Assembly (NCBI GenBank): GCA_019115765.1
Contig: DXCZ01000018.1
Span: forward strand, 1 to 43,591
Length of the DNA: 43,591 nt
Direction of reading: 5' to 3'
From: Candidatus Mediterraneibacter stercoripullorum
GTDB taxonomy: Bacteria > Bacillota > Clostridia > Lachnospirales > Lachnospiraceae
Made by a program: the position numbers and the translations under genes. How positions within the stretch are numbered: the stretch's first letter is position 1; the number at the start of each line of letters is the position of its first letter. Below, in pieces: positions 8,740-17,747 of the stretch. A model generated the notes under the pieces. It was not told the origin of the DNA, did not search any database, and saw only the letters and a program-made list of their open reading frames with translations.

Positions 8740-9738
8740 ATGCCGGAAGTGAAGCTGAAAGATATTGCTGATGAAATAGGAGTCAGTACAGTGACGGTTT
8801 CCAATGCGCTTTCCGGAAAGAAAGGCGTAAGTGACAGGATGCGCAGCAGGATCGAAGCTGTTGCCAGGAAGATGGGCTATAATGTAGACCGGTATACCAG
8901 GAAAGAGGAAGGGGGATTCCGGGTGGGAGTGCTTGTGGCGGATATTTACATTGAAGTGGGCAACTCTTTCTACTGGGCGCTGTATCAGCAGCTTGCCTTC
9001 GCTGCGTCAAAGTCTCAGAGCGTCACTATGCTGGAGGTGCTGGATTCAGAACTGCAGAAATCAAAAGAATTACCTAAAATGCTGCAGGAGAATGCTGTTG
9101 ACGGTATGATTATCATTGGATGGCTTTTCCGTCCCTATATTGAGAATCTGGTCAAGCATGCGGGAGTCCCTATCGTACTTCTGGATTTCGCTGTGAAAGG
9201 GCTGAAATGCGACGCTGTGCTGTCCAGTAATTATACTGGAATGTACAAAATGGTCCGCTACCTTCTGTCTAATGGCCACCGGGATATTGCCTACGTGGGA
9301 TCACGGTTTGCGAACGAGAATATCATGGACCGCTACTACGGATACAGGAAAGCTCTTATGGAGAATAATATCCGGTTCAGAAAGGAATGGGTCCTGGAGG
9401 ACCGTGATCTGATCACGGGAGAGGTGCGGATCTCACTTCCGGAAAATATGCCTACAGCATTTGCCTGCAACAGTGACCTGACGGCCAGCGCGCTTTATGA
9501 TCTTCTGCGGCAGCGGGGATATCGGATTCCTGAAGATATTTCCATTGTAGGATATGATAACTACCTGATACACAGTTTCGCATCCAGTTTGACAACGTAT
9601 AATGTAGACATGAAACGTATGGCGTCTATCGCGCTGAAGCTTCTGCTTGGCAAGATCAGGGGTGTGGAGAAAAATTATGGGATCCGGTATATTGACAGTA
9701 CGATCATTGAGAGAAGCAGTGTGAAGGAGCTGAGATGA
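8740..9738 (+). CDS. LacI-family transcriptional regulator, copy 2
   Basis: 332 residues, a paralogue of the preceding gene with an almost identical recognition region (VSTVTVSNALSGKKGVS). The sensor domain is more diverged, so the two may read the same operator but different ligands. The start at 8740 has AGGAGGA 9 bases upstream and lies one base after the previous stop; upstream in-frame codons overlap the previous gene and lack a ribosome-binding site. As in copy 1 the hinge (YNVDRYTRKEEGGFR) lacks the canonical Pro-Asn/Leu motif. It ends 93 bases before a long inverted repeat that separates it from the convergent DUF624 gene. Confidence 0.93.
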   Translation: MPEVKLKDIADEIGVSTVTVSNALSGKKGVSDRMRSRIEAVARKMGYNVDRYTRKEEGGFRVGVLVADIYIEVGNSFYWALYQQLAFAASKSQSVTMLEVLDSELQKSKELPKMLQENAVDGMIIIGWLFRPYIENLVKHAGVPIVLLDFAVKGLKCDAVLSSNYTGMYKMVRYLLSNGHRDIAYVGSRFANENIMDRYYGYRKALMENNIRFRKEWVLEDRDLITGEVRISLPENMPTAFACNSDLTASALYDLLRQRGYRIPEDISIVGYDNYLIHSFASSLTTYNVDMKRMASIALKLLLGKIRGVEKNYGIRYIDSTIIERSSVKELR

Positions 9739-9831
9739 CTGTTCGGACAATAGCATTTCCTGATTACATCCGGGAGCGGAATTGTTCATTTATTTTCGAA
9801 GGTCCGCAAACAGAGCTGATCTCGAAAACCT

Positions 9832-9934
9832 TTCTGCGGGAGTGTCGGATATGGGCGGGTGACTTCGCAGGGACCTTTGTAGTTTTACTTATTTCCCGAA
9901 GCGGAACTCGAACGTATCCGACACTCCCGCAGAA
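9832..9934. repeat. Long inverted repeat A (20-bp perfect stem, 63-base loop)
   Basis: TTCTGCGGGAGTGTCGGATA (9832-9851) is the exact reverse complement of 9915-9934. It lies between the convergent LacI and DUF624 genes. No T tract follows either arm, so it is not a classical terminator, though it may act at transcript ends. Read on the minus strand, the loop contains GTAAAACTACAAAGG, which resembles GTAAAGCCGCAAAGG in inverted repeat B at 23.9-24.0 kb. The remaining intergenic sequence shows no coding potential. Confidence 0.75.
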
Positions 9935-9964
9935 TACGTTTATGTTACCTCTGTTTTCGGAAGA

Positions 9965-10594
9965 TTAAATATCGAAGTCAGTGCCCTCATCAGCCATATA
10001 ATGCCGGAACACTCTTTCGGTGATCAGTACGGAAATTACCGCAGTGATCGAGAATCCAAGCACCACCCAGTATGCGAAGGTGTAATAGAACACTGCCGGG
10101 AAATATAAGGTTACACATATCGGTATGGATATGATAAATATAAGGGCCAGAGTATATGGCAGATGTGCAAGTGCTGTAAGCAGGCTGTTTTTCAGCAGGT
10201 TCAATGGTGTATTTATAAATGTTGCCTGGAGCGGGAATACGTACGCCAGTACAAATGCGAGGATGATAAAAAGGATGAAATACAGGCATAACGGAATCAG
10301 ACTGGTAAGATGCCCCGCTATATATATTGTAAAGAAAAGCATTGCTGCAAGGAACGGGAGCAGGATCAGCCAGAGGATCAGCCCGTTTCTGGCGTTGGAT
10401 TTCCACAGGGAAAAATAATCCTTTATTACATAGGACTCTTTGCCCCGGATTCTTTTCTGGACAGAGGCATACAGGGCGCTGAAGGATATGCCGAGCGTCA
10501 CGATCGGGATGGATGTGACAATAAAAAGAATATTCAGCAGGATCAGATCACCCACGAGGGACATAAAAGAAAAAAATTTGTTGTCAGGCTTCAT
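9965..10594 (-). CDS. DUF624 (YesL-like) membrane protein
   Basis: 209 residues with about five or six transmembrane helices and the family's opening pattern (FFSFMSLVGDLILLNILFIVTSIPIVTLG, then a cytoplasmic RGKESYVIKDYFSLWKSN loop). YesL-like proteins are found beside carbohydrate ABC importers in Firmicutes; their role is unproven, and an accessory function in sugar uptake or sensing is the usual guess. It is divergent from the mannooligosaccharide-binding protein gene and probably shares its control region. AAAGGAGAGG lies 7 bases before the start. It is the only minus-strand gene in the mannan region. Confidence 0.88.
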   Translation of the reverse strand: MKPDNKFFSFMSLVGDLILLNILFIVTSIPIVTLGISFSALYASVQKRIRGKESYVIKDYFSLWKSNARNGLILWLILLPFLAAMLFFTIYIAGHLTSLIPLCLYFILFIILAFVLAYVFPLQATFINTPLNLLKNSLLTALAHLPYTLALIFIISIPICVTLYFPAVFYYTFAYWVVLGFSITAVISVLITERVFRHYMADEGTDFDI

Positions 10595-10902
10595 TTTAAC
10601 CTCTCCTTTAACTAAATATTAATCTTAAATATAGAATAACATATTTAAAATAAAAATCAATTTAATTTTTAACAAATAGATTAAACTAGATTAAATTAAA
10701 AACTATTTAAGCTATTAAAAAAGTGATTAGTTATAGAAAAATTGGAAAAAGACAAAAAAACATAGAAAAATTGAACAAAATTCAACGATAATTATTAGAG
10801 AAATGATAGAAAATGAATTAAATCAAAGAAAAAACTTGAAATTAAAACAAGCTAATGATAAGATTAAACCAAGTTAAAAATCACTTTAAAGGAGGAACCA
10901 AA
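10595..10902. promoter_or_regulatory. AT-rich divergent control region between the DUF624 and binding-protein genes
   Basis: About 300 bases of extremely AT-rich sequence with no coding potential. It holds direct repeats TAGATTAAAC/TAGATTAAAT (10677-10696), further TTAAAT-type words (near 10660, 10691 and 10818), and ATAATTAT near 10788, echoing the TAATTA core of the palindrome in the GH36 promoter. AAAGGAGGA (10888-10896) is the ribosome-binding site of the downstream lipoprotein. It must contain promoters in both directions. The operator assignment is inference. Confidence 0.6.
10836..10864 (+). promoter_or_regulatory. Candidate promoter of the sugar-binding lipoprotein operon
   Basis: TTGAAA (10836-10841) and TAAGAT (10859-10864) with 17-base spacing, about 40 bases before the start. 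In such an AT-rich tract other -10-like words exist, so this is only the best-placed candidate. Confidence 0.4.
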
Positions 10903-12276
10903 ATGAAAAAGAAAAAAGTATTCGCATTGGCACTGGCGGCAGCAATGACCCTTTCACTGGCAGCCTGCGGCAATAATGGCGGGGGCAGCGGCGAAGGCAG
11001 CAGTGAAGCAACTGATGTGACTCTGGACCAGATCACTCTTGGAGAGGACTACACAGATATTGAGGCAGAGCTTCATTTCCTGACTCACAAGACAGATGTC
11101 GTGGATACAAAGTTCCAGGATTACATCAATGAGTTCAACGAGATGTATCCGAACATTACGATTGAGTACGAAGGTATCACGGATTATGCCAATGATGTAA
11201 CAACCCGTCTTTCTACAGGAGACTGGGGAGACATCTGTATGATCCCGACTACAGTTGCGAAGGATGACCTGGGAGATTACTTCCTGGCGCTGGGCGATAC
11301 GGATACGCTTGGTGAGACTTACACCATGCTGGACAACTTCTCCTACGATGGAAAATCCTACGGACTTCCTTCCATGGCGAACATTCAGGGCGTTGTATAC
11401 AACAAGGCAGTATTTGAGGAGGCAGGAATTACAGAGCTTCCCACAACACCGGATGAATTCCTTGATGCCCTTCAGAAGATCAAGGACAACACAGACGCCA
11501 TCCCGCTTTATACCAACTTCGCAGCAGGCTGGACAATGAGCGCATGGGATGCTTACATCGACGGATGCGCTACAGGTGATACAAACTTTGCCAATGAAGG
11601 TCTGACAAAAGGTGAGAATCCCTTCTCTGACAGAGGAGACGGCACAGGCCCCTATGCAGTATACAACACACTGTATGAAGCTGTTGCACGCGGCCTGACA
11701 GAGGACGACCCGACAACGACTGACTGGGAAGGCAGCAAAGGTATGCTGAATAATGGTGAGATCGGTGTTATGGTACTTGGATCCTGGGCTCTTCCGCAGA
11801 TGCAGCAGGCAGGCGACAATGCAGACGATATCGCTTACATGCCGTTCCCGATCAGCGTGGATGGTATCCAGTATGCAACGGAAGGACCGGATTATTTCTA
11901 TGGTATCAATGTAAACAGCTCTGCAGATCAGCAGATCGCAGCAATGTGCTACATAAAATATCTTGTTGAGCAGTCCGGATTTGCAGCATCCGAGGGTGGT
12001 GTTGACTGTCTCGTAGATGCTGAGTTCCCGGAGGCTCTGGCATCCTTCCAGTCTGATACGGTTAAGATCATCATGAACGATCCGGCTCCGGAAGGAGAAG
12101 AGACACTGCAGTCTGATATTAACAACGAGTCTGAGCTTGGCATCAACGTATCCGGTGAGCTTGCTACTCAGGTAGTTGAGAATGCTACGACAGGCGCAAA
12201 GACCATGGACGAACTGGCTGACGAGTGGAATGCAGCATGGACAGCAGCTCAGGAAGAGAACGGTATTACACATTAA
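10903..12276 (+). CDS. ABC transporter sugar-binding lipoprotein (probable mannooligosaccharide-binding protein)
   Basis: 457 residues of the family 1 extracellular solute-binding proteins. The signal peptide MKKKKVFALALAAAMTLSLAAC ends in a lipobox with the lipidated cysteine at position 22, followed by a Gly/Ser/Asn-rich linker. The mature protein has the usual pattern for oligosaccharide binders (FQDYINEFNEMYPNITIEYE, YGLPSMANIQGVVYNKAVFE, GEIGVMVLGSWALPQM). It captures oligosaccharides at the cell surface for the two permeases downstream. The start at 10903 is supported by AAAGGAGGA 6 bases upstream and the immediate signal peptide; the longer frame adds a non-signal extension. By synteny with the R. 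intestinalis mannan locus the ligand is probably (galacto)(gluco)mannooligosaccharide. Confidence 0.93.
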   Translation: MKKKKVFALALAAAMTLSLAACGNNGGGSGEGSSEATDVTLDQITLGEDYTDIEAELHFLTHKTDVVDTKFQDYINEFNEMYPNITIEYEGITDYANDVTTRLSTGDWGDICMIPTTVAKDDLGDYFLALGDTDTLGETYTMLDNFSYDGKSYGLPSMANIQGVVYNKAVFEEAGITELPTTPDEFLDALQKIKDNTDAIPLYTNFAAGWTMSAWDAYIDGCATGDTNFANEGLTKGENPFSDRGDGTGPYAVYNTLYEAVARGLTEDDPTTTDWEGSKGMLNNGEIGVMVLGSWALPQMQQAGDNADDIAYMPFPISVDGIQYATEGPDYFYGINVNSSADQQIAAMCYIKYLVEQSGFAASEGGVDCLVDAEFPEALASFQSDTVKIIMNDPAPEGEETLQSDINNESELGINVSGELATQVVENATTGAKTMDELADEWNAAWTAAQEENGITH

Positions 12277-12304
12277 TCTGAGATAACTGTAAGAGAAGAA
12301 CAAG

Positions 12305-12336
12305 TGCCGCAGCGGCCGAAATGAGGTGCTGCGGCA
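12305..12336 (+). other. Intercistronic hairpin between binding protein and permease
   Basis: TGCCGCAGC (12305-12313) and GCTGCGGCA (12328-12336) form a perfect 9-bp GC-rich stem with a 14-base loop and no T tract. In ABC sugar operons such hairpins commonly protect the 3' end of the binding-protein mRNA or partly reduce read-through, giving more lipoprotein than permease. Confidence 0.6.
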
Positions 12337-12366
12337 TCTCTTCCCGCAGCAGGAAAGGAGAAAGAT

Positions 12367-13359
12367 ATGAGGGAAAAGAGATCTTTTCGCGAATGGCTTG
12401 CGACAGGTAAAGTAAACCGCAGACTGGTCATGGTAACATTTATGTTCATACCTCTGCTTCTGCTGGTTGTATTTACCTACCTTCCTTTTGGAAAGATGAT
12501 CCAGTTCAGTTTTTATGATATGGCTTATCTTGGTGACCGTGAATTCGTAGGCCTGGACAATTATATTGAAGTGTTTACAAGAGACGATTGTTTCCAGGCT
12601 TTGAAACTCAGCGTATATTATATGGTCGGAGCATTTATCCAGCTGGCGCTTGCGCTGTTCTTCGCATCTATCCTCAGTACAAAGATGAAGGGAGCGGGGA
12701 TCTTCAAAGGACTCCTGTTCTTCCCCTATCTGGTATGTGGTATTGCAGTCGGATTCATTTTCAAGTTCTTCTACACAAGAGGCTTTGTATTCGATACAGT
12801 GCTGCAGTGGATCGGATTTGAACTTGATAACCTTCCGTACTGGCTGAGAGATACAAGTATCAACAATGTTTCTCTGGCTGCGACTTCGATCTGGAGATAT
12901 ATGGGACAGAACATGGTGCTGTTTATCGGAGCGATCATGTCTGTGGACGCCTCTATGTATGAGGCTGCGGATATTGACGGAGCCAGCGGTCTCCAGAAAT
13001 TCCTTTATGTGACATTCCCGAGCATCAAGACCATCATCGTTCTGAACCTAATCCTTTCCATCACAGGTTCACTGAGTGTATTCGAGCCGCCATATGTTAC
13101 AACCGGAGGTGATTTCGGAACAGGTACTTACTTCGTTATTATGAACGAATTGGCACATGAGAGTCAGAAAGTAGGACTTGCGTCCGCAATGGCGATCGTA
13201 CTTCTTGTGATCATCCTGATCGCAACAGCGCTTCAGAAGCTGTTCTTCTGGTATTTCTTCGGTGAAGGTGAGCAAGAAGCTTACCGTGTGATCCGGAAAC
13301 GAAAGAAACTGGCTGAAAAAGAAGCGGCGCTCGCGGCACAGAAGGGAGGAACCGTGTAA
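12367..13359 (+). CDS. ABC sugar transporter permease 1 (MalF type)
   Basis: 330 residues with six predicted membrane spans in the binding-protein-dependent permease fold. The N-terminal VMVTFMFIPLLLLVVFTYLPFGKMIQFSFYD is characteristic. The EAA loop contacting the ATPase reads YEAADIDGASGLQKFLYVTFPSIK. The C-terminus is charged. AAAGGAG precedes the start. It forms the channel with the following gene; their stop and start overlap (TAATG), showing coupling. No ATPase gene is in the cluster, so a shared MsmX/MsmK-type ATPase encoded elsewhere is expected. Confidence 0.94.
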   Translation: MREKRSFREWLATGKVNRRLVMVTFMFIPLLLLVVFTYLPFGKMIQFSFYDMAYLGDREFVGLDNYIEVFTRDDCFQALKLSVYYMVGAFIQLALALFFASILSTKMKGAGIFKGLLFFPYLVCGIAVGFIFKFFYTRGFVFDTVLQWIGFELDNLPYWLRDTSINNVSLAATSIWRYMGQNMVLFIGAIMSVDASMYEAADIDGASGLQKFLYVTFPSIKTIIVLNLILSITGSLSVFEPPYVTTGGDFGTGTYFVIMNELAHESQKVGLASAMAIVLLVIILIATALQKLFFWYFFGEGEQEAYRVIRKRKKLAEKEAALAAQKGGTV

Positions 13360-14204
13360 TGTCAACTGCTAAATTGAAAAAGATAATCATAACGATTTTA
13401 AAATATCTTGCACTTCTGCTGGCGTCCTTCATCGCGGTGCTTCCTCTGGTAAGCTGTGTTATCACCGCTTTCAAGACACCGGAAGAATACGCGGCTACCA
13501 GTGTTATGGAACTCCCCAGCAGCTGGCTGTATTTTGAAAACTTTATCCAGGCGTGGGATCAGGCAAACATGGGTCTGGCGTTCCGGAACTCTTTTATCAT
13601 CCTTGTGTGCGTACTTATCGGTGCTGTGCTGATCGGATCAATGCTGGCTTATGTACTGAGCAGATTTAAATTTTTCGGAAACGGACTGATCAGGAACCTG
13701 TTCCTGTTCGCATCCCTTCTTCCCGGTATTGCAATGCAGGTATCTGTATATCAGATCATGTATACACTGGGCTGGATCAACAGTCTGCCTGGCTACATTG
13801 TTCTGATGTGTGGAACAGATGTTATTTCTATCTACATTTTCATTCAGTTTTTCGAGAATATCTCGACATCTCTGGATGAAGCTGCGATCATGGACGGATG
13901 TACATACTTCGGAGTATTCTTCCGGATCCTGCTTCCGCTTCTGAAACCTGCGATCATTACAGTCATGATCCTGAAAGGCGTGGGCGTGTATAACGAATAC
14001 TACATGGCGAACCTGTATCTGCAGGACAAGAACTCTCTTGTAACAGTGGCTACATCGCTGTTCAAGTTTACAGGCCCTCTGGGCAACCAGTACAACTATA
14101 TCTGCGCGGGTGTTATCATTACCATGATCCCGGCGCTGATCATCTTCATTCTCTGCCAGAAACAGATCTACGGCGGTCTGGCTCAGGGTGCGGTAAAAGG
14201 CTGA
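13359..14204 (+). CDS. ABC sugar transporter permease 2 (MalG type)
   Basis: 281 residues, six membrane spans, with the MalG-type EAA loop LDEAAIMDGCTYFGVFFRILLPLLKPA and a C-terminus ending KQIYGGLAQGAVKG, typical of this half of carbohydrate importers. It partners with the preceding permease and the lipoprotein at 10.9 kb. The start overlaps the previous stop by one base; GGGAGG lies within the end of the previous gene about 9 bases upstream. Confidence 0.94.
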   Translation: MSTAKLKKIIITILKYLALLLASFIAVLPLVSCVITAFKTPEEYAATSVMELPSSWLYFENFIQAWDQANMGLAFRNSFIILVCVLIGAVLIGSMLAYVLSRFKFFGNGLIRNLFLFASLLPGIAMQVSVYQIMYTLGWINSLPGYIVLMCGTDVISIYIFIQFFENISTSLDEAAIMDGCTYFGVFFRILLPLLKPAIITVMILKGVGVYNEYYMANLYLQDKNSLVTVATSLFKFTGPLGNQYNYICAGVIITMIPALIIFILCQKQIYGGLAQGAVKG

Positions 14205-14276
14205 TAAAGCCGGATACCGATACAGGCAGAATTATAATCAAGACAGTCAAACGACAGATTATGGAGGCAACATATT

Positions 14277-15302
14277 ATGAGTAATGTAAAGATCATAGGG
14301 CCCAATGTGCCCAATATGCCGTGGCAGGACCGCCCGGCTCAGGCGTCAGGAGATCTTCCGGTATGGAGATACAGTGAGAACCCGATCATCGGCCGCAATC
14401 CGGCAAAGGGAGTGGCGAGGATATTCAACAGTGCAGTCATGCCTTATGAGGACGGATTCATCGGCGTGTTCCGCGGCGAGCAGACCAACGGCATCCCCTA
14501 TATCTATCTTGGAAGAAGCAGTGATGCCATCCACTGGGAATTTGATGAGGAGAAAATTCCTTTTAAAGATGAAAACGGCAATGATTTTATGCCGAGATAC
14601 GCATATGATCCGAGACTTGTAAAAGTAGAGGATACCTACTATATCATGTGGTGCCAGGATTTCTACGGGGCTTCCATCGGAATTGCAAAGACTCAGGATT
14701 TCAAGACATTTACAAGAATCGAAAATCCCTTTATCCCGTTCAACCGCAATGCGGTCCTGTTCCCGAGAAAAGTGAACGGAAACTACATGCTTCTCTCAAG
14801 ACCAAGTGACAGCGGACATACACCTTTCGGAGATATTTTCCTCTCTGAGAGCCCGGACATGGTCTACTGGGGAAAACACCGTCATGTGATGGGCAACAGC
14901 AGCAACTGGTGGGAGAATGTGAAGATTGGCGGCGGCGCTGCTCCGATCGAGACGTCAGAGGGGTGGCTTTTGTTCTATCACGGAGTTACCGGCACATGCA
15001 ACGGCTACGTATACAGTATCGGCGGAGCAATCCTGGATATTGATAATCCGTCAGTGGTGAAATACCGCTGCAGCACCTTCCTGCTCACACCGGAAGAGTG
15101 GTATGAGGAGAGAGGATTCGTGCCGAACGTAGCCTTCCCCTGTGCGACAATCCATGATGCAGAGACCGGAAGGATCGCAGTCTACTATGGATGTGCGGAC
15201 ACTTATGTAGGTCTGGCCTTCACAACAGTAGACGAAGTCGTAGGTTATATCAAAGACCACAGCGTGGTATCTGAGACAGATACAGAAATCGGGATCCGCT
15301 GA
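14277..15302 (+). CDS. GH130 beta-1,4-mannooligosaccharide phosphorylase (RaMP2-like)
   Basis: 341 residues forming a five-bladed propeller of family GH130, of the shorter type active on beta-1,4-mannooligosaccharides. The enzyme cleaves the non-reducing mannose with inorganic phosphate, giving alpha-mannose-1-phosphate and a shortened chain. The general acid is D111 in YAYDPRLV. Other family segments are FNSAVMPYEDGFIGVFRGE, GGGAAPIETSEGWLLFYHGV and YYGCADTYVGLAFT. No signal peptide, so cytoplasmic. GGAGG is 10 bases upstream. It sits between the importer and the epimerase, and its shortest product, mannobiose, is the epimerase's likely substrate. Confidence 0.93.
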   Translation: MSNVKIIGPNVPNMPWQDRPAQASGDLPVWRYSENPIIGRNPAKGVARIFNSAVMPYEDGFIGVFRGEQTNGIPYIYLGRSSDAIHWEFDEEKIPFKDENGNDFMPRYAYDPRLVKVEDTYYIMWCQDFYGASIGIAKTQDFKTFTRIENPFIPFNRNAVLFPRKVNGNYMLLSRPSDSGHTPFGDIFLSESPDMVYWGKHRHVMGNSSNWWENVKIGGGAAPIETSEGWLLFYHGVTGTCNGYVYSIGGAILDIDNPSVVKYRCSTFLLTPEEWYEERGFVPNVAFPCATIHDAETGRIAVYYGCADTYVGLAFTTVDEVVGYIKDHSVVSETDTEIGIR

Positions 15303-15340
15303 TCATGCGGACCCCGGAAGCAGAAAGTGAGGCTTGAGAA

Positions 15341-16513
15341 ATGTTCGTACAGGAAGTAAAAGACCATCTGGAACATAAGATCATTCCCTTCTGGGAAAAT
15401 CTTAAAGACGAGGAATACGGCGGCTATTACGGATATCTGGGATATGATCTTGAGCTGGATAAGAAAGCAGTCAAGGGATGCATCCTGAACAGCCGGATCC
15501 TCTGGTTCTTCTCCAATACTTATATGCTCCTCAGAGACGAGACGCTGCTGGAGCATGCCCGTCACGCGTATCTCTTTCTCAGAGATCACTGCATCGACAG
15601 AGAATACGGAGGTATCTACTGGTCTCTGGCTTATAACGGAGAACCGGAGGATACTACGAAGCATACTTACAATCAGGCATTTGCGATTTACGCACTGTCG
15701 TCCTACTATGACGCCTCGGGGGATGAAGAAGCCCTCGCGCTGGCACGGGAACTCCGGGGAATCATTGAGACGAAATGCAAGGATGAATACGGATATCTGG
15801 AGGCGTTCAACCGCCGTTTTGAACCGGAAGATAATGACAAGCTGTCTGAAAACGGGGTCATGGCAGAGAAGACAATGAATACGCTTCTTCACGTTTTTGA
15901 GGCTTATACGGAGCTGTATCGTGTGACAAAAGATCATGAGGTGGGAGATAATCTCCGGTTTATGCTGGATCTCATTGCGGATAAGGTTTACAATCCGAAG
16001 GAGGGAAGGCAGGAAGTATTCTTTGACCGGACATGGAACTCTTTGATCGACCTTTATTCTTACGGGCATGATATTGAGACCGCATGGCTGGTAGACCGGG
16101 GACTTGAGGTTCTGGGAGATGCAGCCTATACAGAGAAACTGTCACCTATTACAAAGACCATTACGGCAAATATCTACCACAGAGCATATATTGATCATTC
16201 CCTTGTAAATGAGGCGGAGAATAAGGTGGTGGATACGACCCGGATCTGGTGGGTGCAGGCTGAGGCTGTAGTGGGATTCCTGAACGGATACCAGAAGTCC
16301 CCGGAGCATAAAGAGTACCTTGAGGCGGCTGTGGATATCTGGAACTATATCCGCACGTATCTTGTGGACAGCAGAGAGGGATCCGAGTGGTACTGGGCTC
16401 TTGACAAAGACAGAAAACCTCTCGAGAAGCCTATTGTAGAGCCGTGGAAATGTCCGTATCATAACGGCAGGATGTGTATCGAAGTGATCAGGAGGATGCA
16501 GGACAATGCATAA
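15341..16513 (+). CDS. Cellobiose/mannobiose 2-epimerase
   Basis: 390 residues of the N-acylglucosamine 2-epimerase superfamily with an (alpha/alpha)6 barrel. It interconverts the reducing-end glucose and mannose of beta-1,4-disaccharides, turning mannobiose into mannosyl-glucose. The catalytic and binding histidines are H184 (LLHVFEAY), H243 ([11 protein letters not shown]) and H374 (CPYHNGRM); this numbering matches what I recall for Ruminococcus albus cellobiose 2-epimerase. Aromatic residues such as WYWALD complete the site. The stop overlaps the start of the mannosylglucose phosphorylase gene by 8 bases, coupling two enzymes that act one after the other. Confidence 0.93.
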   Translation: MFVQEVKDHLEHKIIPFWENLKDEEYGGYYGYLGYDLELDKKAVKGCILNSRILWFFSNTYMLLRDETLLEHARHAYLFLRDHCIDREYGGIYWSLAYNGEPEDTTKHTYNQAFAIYALSSYYDASGDEEALALARELRGIIETKCKDEYGYLEAFNRRFEPEDNDKLSENGVMAEKTMNTLLHVFEAYTELYRVTKDHEVGDNLRFMLDLIADKVYNPKEGRQEVFFDRTWNSLIDLYSYGHDIETAWLVDRGLEVLGDAAYTEKLSPITKTITANIYHRAYIDHSLVNEAENKVVDTTRIWWVQAEAVVGFLNGYQKSPEHKEYLEAAVDIWNYIRTYLVDSREGSEWYWALDKDRKPLEKPIVEPWKCPYHNGRMCIEVIRRMQDNA

Positions 16514-17681
16514 ACAGTATTATATTGAGCAGGCAAAGGTAGAGAAGCTGATTGCCAGGAAAAATCAGAAAACAGACTTTTACAACGGAATATTTGACCG
16601 TTATGAATATCCGGTGCTGACAAGAGAGTTTGCCCCTGTCCACTGGAGATACGATCTCAACGAAGAGACCAATCCTTATTTTATGGAACGGCTGGGCATC
16701 AATGCGGTCATGAACTCAGGCGCCATCGAGCTGAATGGAAAGTATTACCTGGTTGTCCGGGTGGAGGGAAATGACCGGAAGTCCTTCTTTGCGGTGGCAG
16801 AGAGCGACACCGGCATCGACGGATTCCATTTCTGGGATTATCCGGTGGTGCTGCCGGATACATGCCCGGAGGAGACCAATGTATATGACATGCGTCTGAC
16901 AAAGCATGAGGATGGGTGGATCTACGGAGTGTTCTGTTCAGAGAGCAAAGACAAGAACGATCCGGATCTGTCCGCAGCAGTGGCGGCAGCGGGGATCGTC
17001 CGTACAAAGGATCTGAAGACATGGGAGAGGCTGGACAACCTTACTACGCTGAATTCTCCTCAGCAGAGAAATGTAGTCCTTCATCCGGAATTTGTAGATG
17101 GAAAGTATGCATTTTATACAAGACCTATGGACGGCTTCATCGAGACCGGAAGCGGCGGCGGGATCGGATTCGGTCTGTGCGACGATATCGAACATGCGGT
17201 GATCGATGAGGAGAAGATCATCAGCAGAAGAGTATATCATACGCTGACCGAGTCTAAGAACGGGGCCGGAGCTGTGCCGATCCGGGGAAAGAAATGCTGG
17301 ATCAATATCGCCCATGGTGTGCGGAATACGGCGGCAGGACTGAGATATGTACTCTATGTATTTGGTACTGATCTTAAAGATCCTTCTAAAGTGATCGCGC
17401 AGCCATCTGGTGTATTCCTTGTACCACTCGGGGCAGAACGTGTAGGAGATGTTTCCAACGTAGTATTTACAAATGGAGCTATTGCCAAAGAAAACGGAGA
17501 CGTTTATATCTATTATGCATCCTGCGATACACGGATGCATGTGGCAACCACTACCATTGACAAACTGGAGGATTATCTGTTCAATACACCTGAGGATCCG
17601 CTGAGATCACCGGACTGCGTGAAGCAGAGATGTGAGCTGATCAGAAAGAATCTGGAGATCCTGGAAAAGGAAGCTCGGTAA
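16506..17681 (+). CDS. GH130 4-O-beta-D-mannosyl-D-glucose phosphorylase
   Basis: 391 residues of GH130 subfamily 1, longer than the other GH130 in this operon because of N- and C-terminal helical extensions ([20 protein letters not shown] and [18 protein letters not shown]) typical of mannosylglucose phosphorylases such as BfMGP and RaMP1. The enzyme phosphorolyses mannosyl-beta-1,4-glucose to alpha-mannose-1-phosphate and glucose. The general acid is D128 in [27 protein letters not shown] and GGGIGFGLC are further family segments. It is cytoplasmic and acts directly after the epimerase whose gene it overlaps. Confidence 0.94.
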   Translation: MHKQYYIEQAKVEKLIARKNQKTDFYNGIFDRYEYPVLTREFAPVHWRYDLNEETNPYFMERLGINAVMNSGAIELNGKYYLVVRVEGNDRKSFFAVAESDTGIDGFHFWDYPVVLPDTCPEETNVYDMRLTKHEDGWIYGVFCSESKDKNDPDLSAAVAAAGIVRTKDLKTWERLDNLTTLNSPQQRNVVLHPEFVDGKYAFYTRPMDGFIETGSGGGIGFGLCDDIEHAVIDEEKIISRRVYHTLTESKNGAGAVPIRGKKCWINIAHGVRNTAAGLRYVLYVFGTDLKDPSKVIAQPSGVFLVPLGAERVGDVSNVVFTNGAIAKENGDVYIYYASCDTRMHVATTTIDKLEDYLFNTPEDPLRSPDCVKQRCELIRKNLEILEKEAR

Positions 17682-17747
17682 ATATGTAAATATAATGCGG
17701 GCGGTCACGTTATGGCCGCCCGGAGAAAAAATCAGGGGAGTGATCGA

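Noticed and set aside
9832-9934. Inverted repeat A as the terminal repeats of an insertion sequence
   Set aside because: Only 63 bases lie between the arms, with no transposase frame and no target-site duplication visible.
10954-12303. A 449-codon open frame on the minus strand opposite the binding-protein gene
   Set aside because: Cysteine-rich, motif-free translation antisense to an unmistakable lipoprotein; no ribosome-binding site or promoter of its own.
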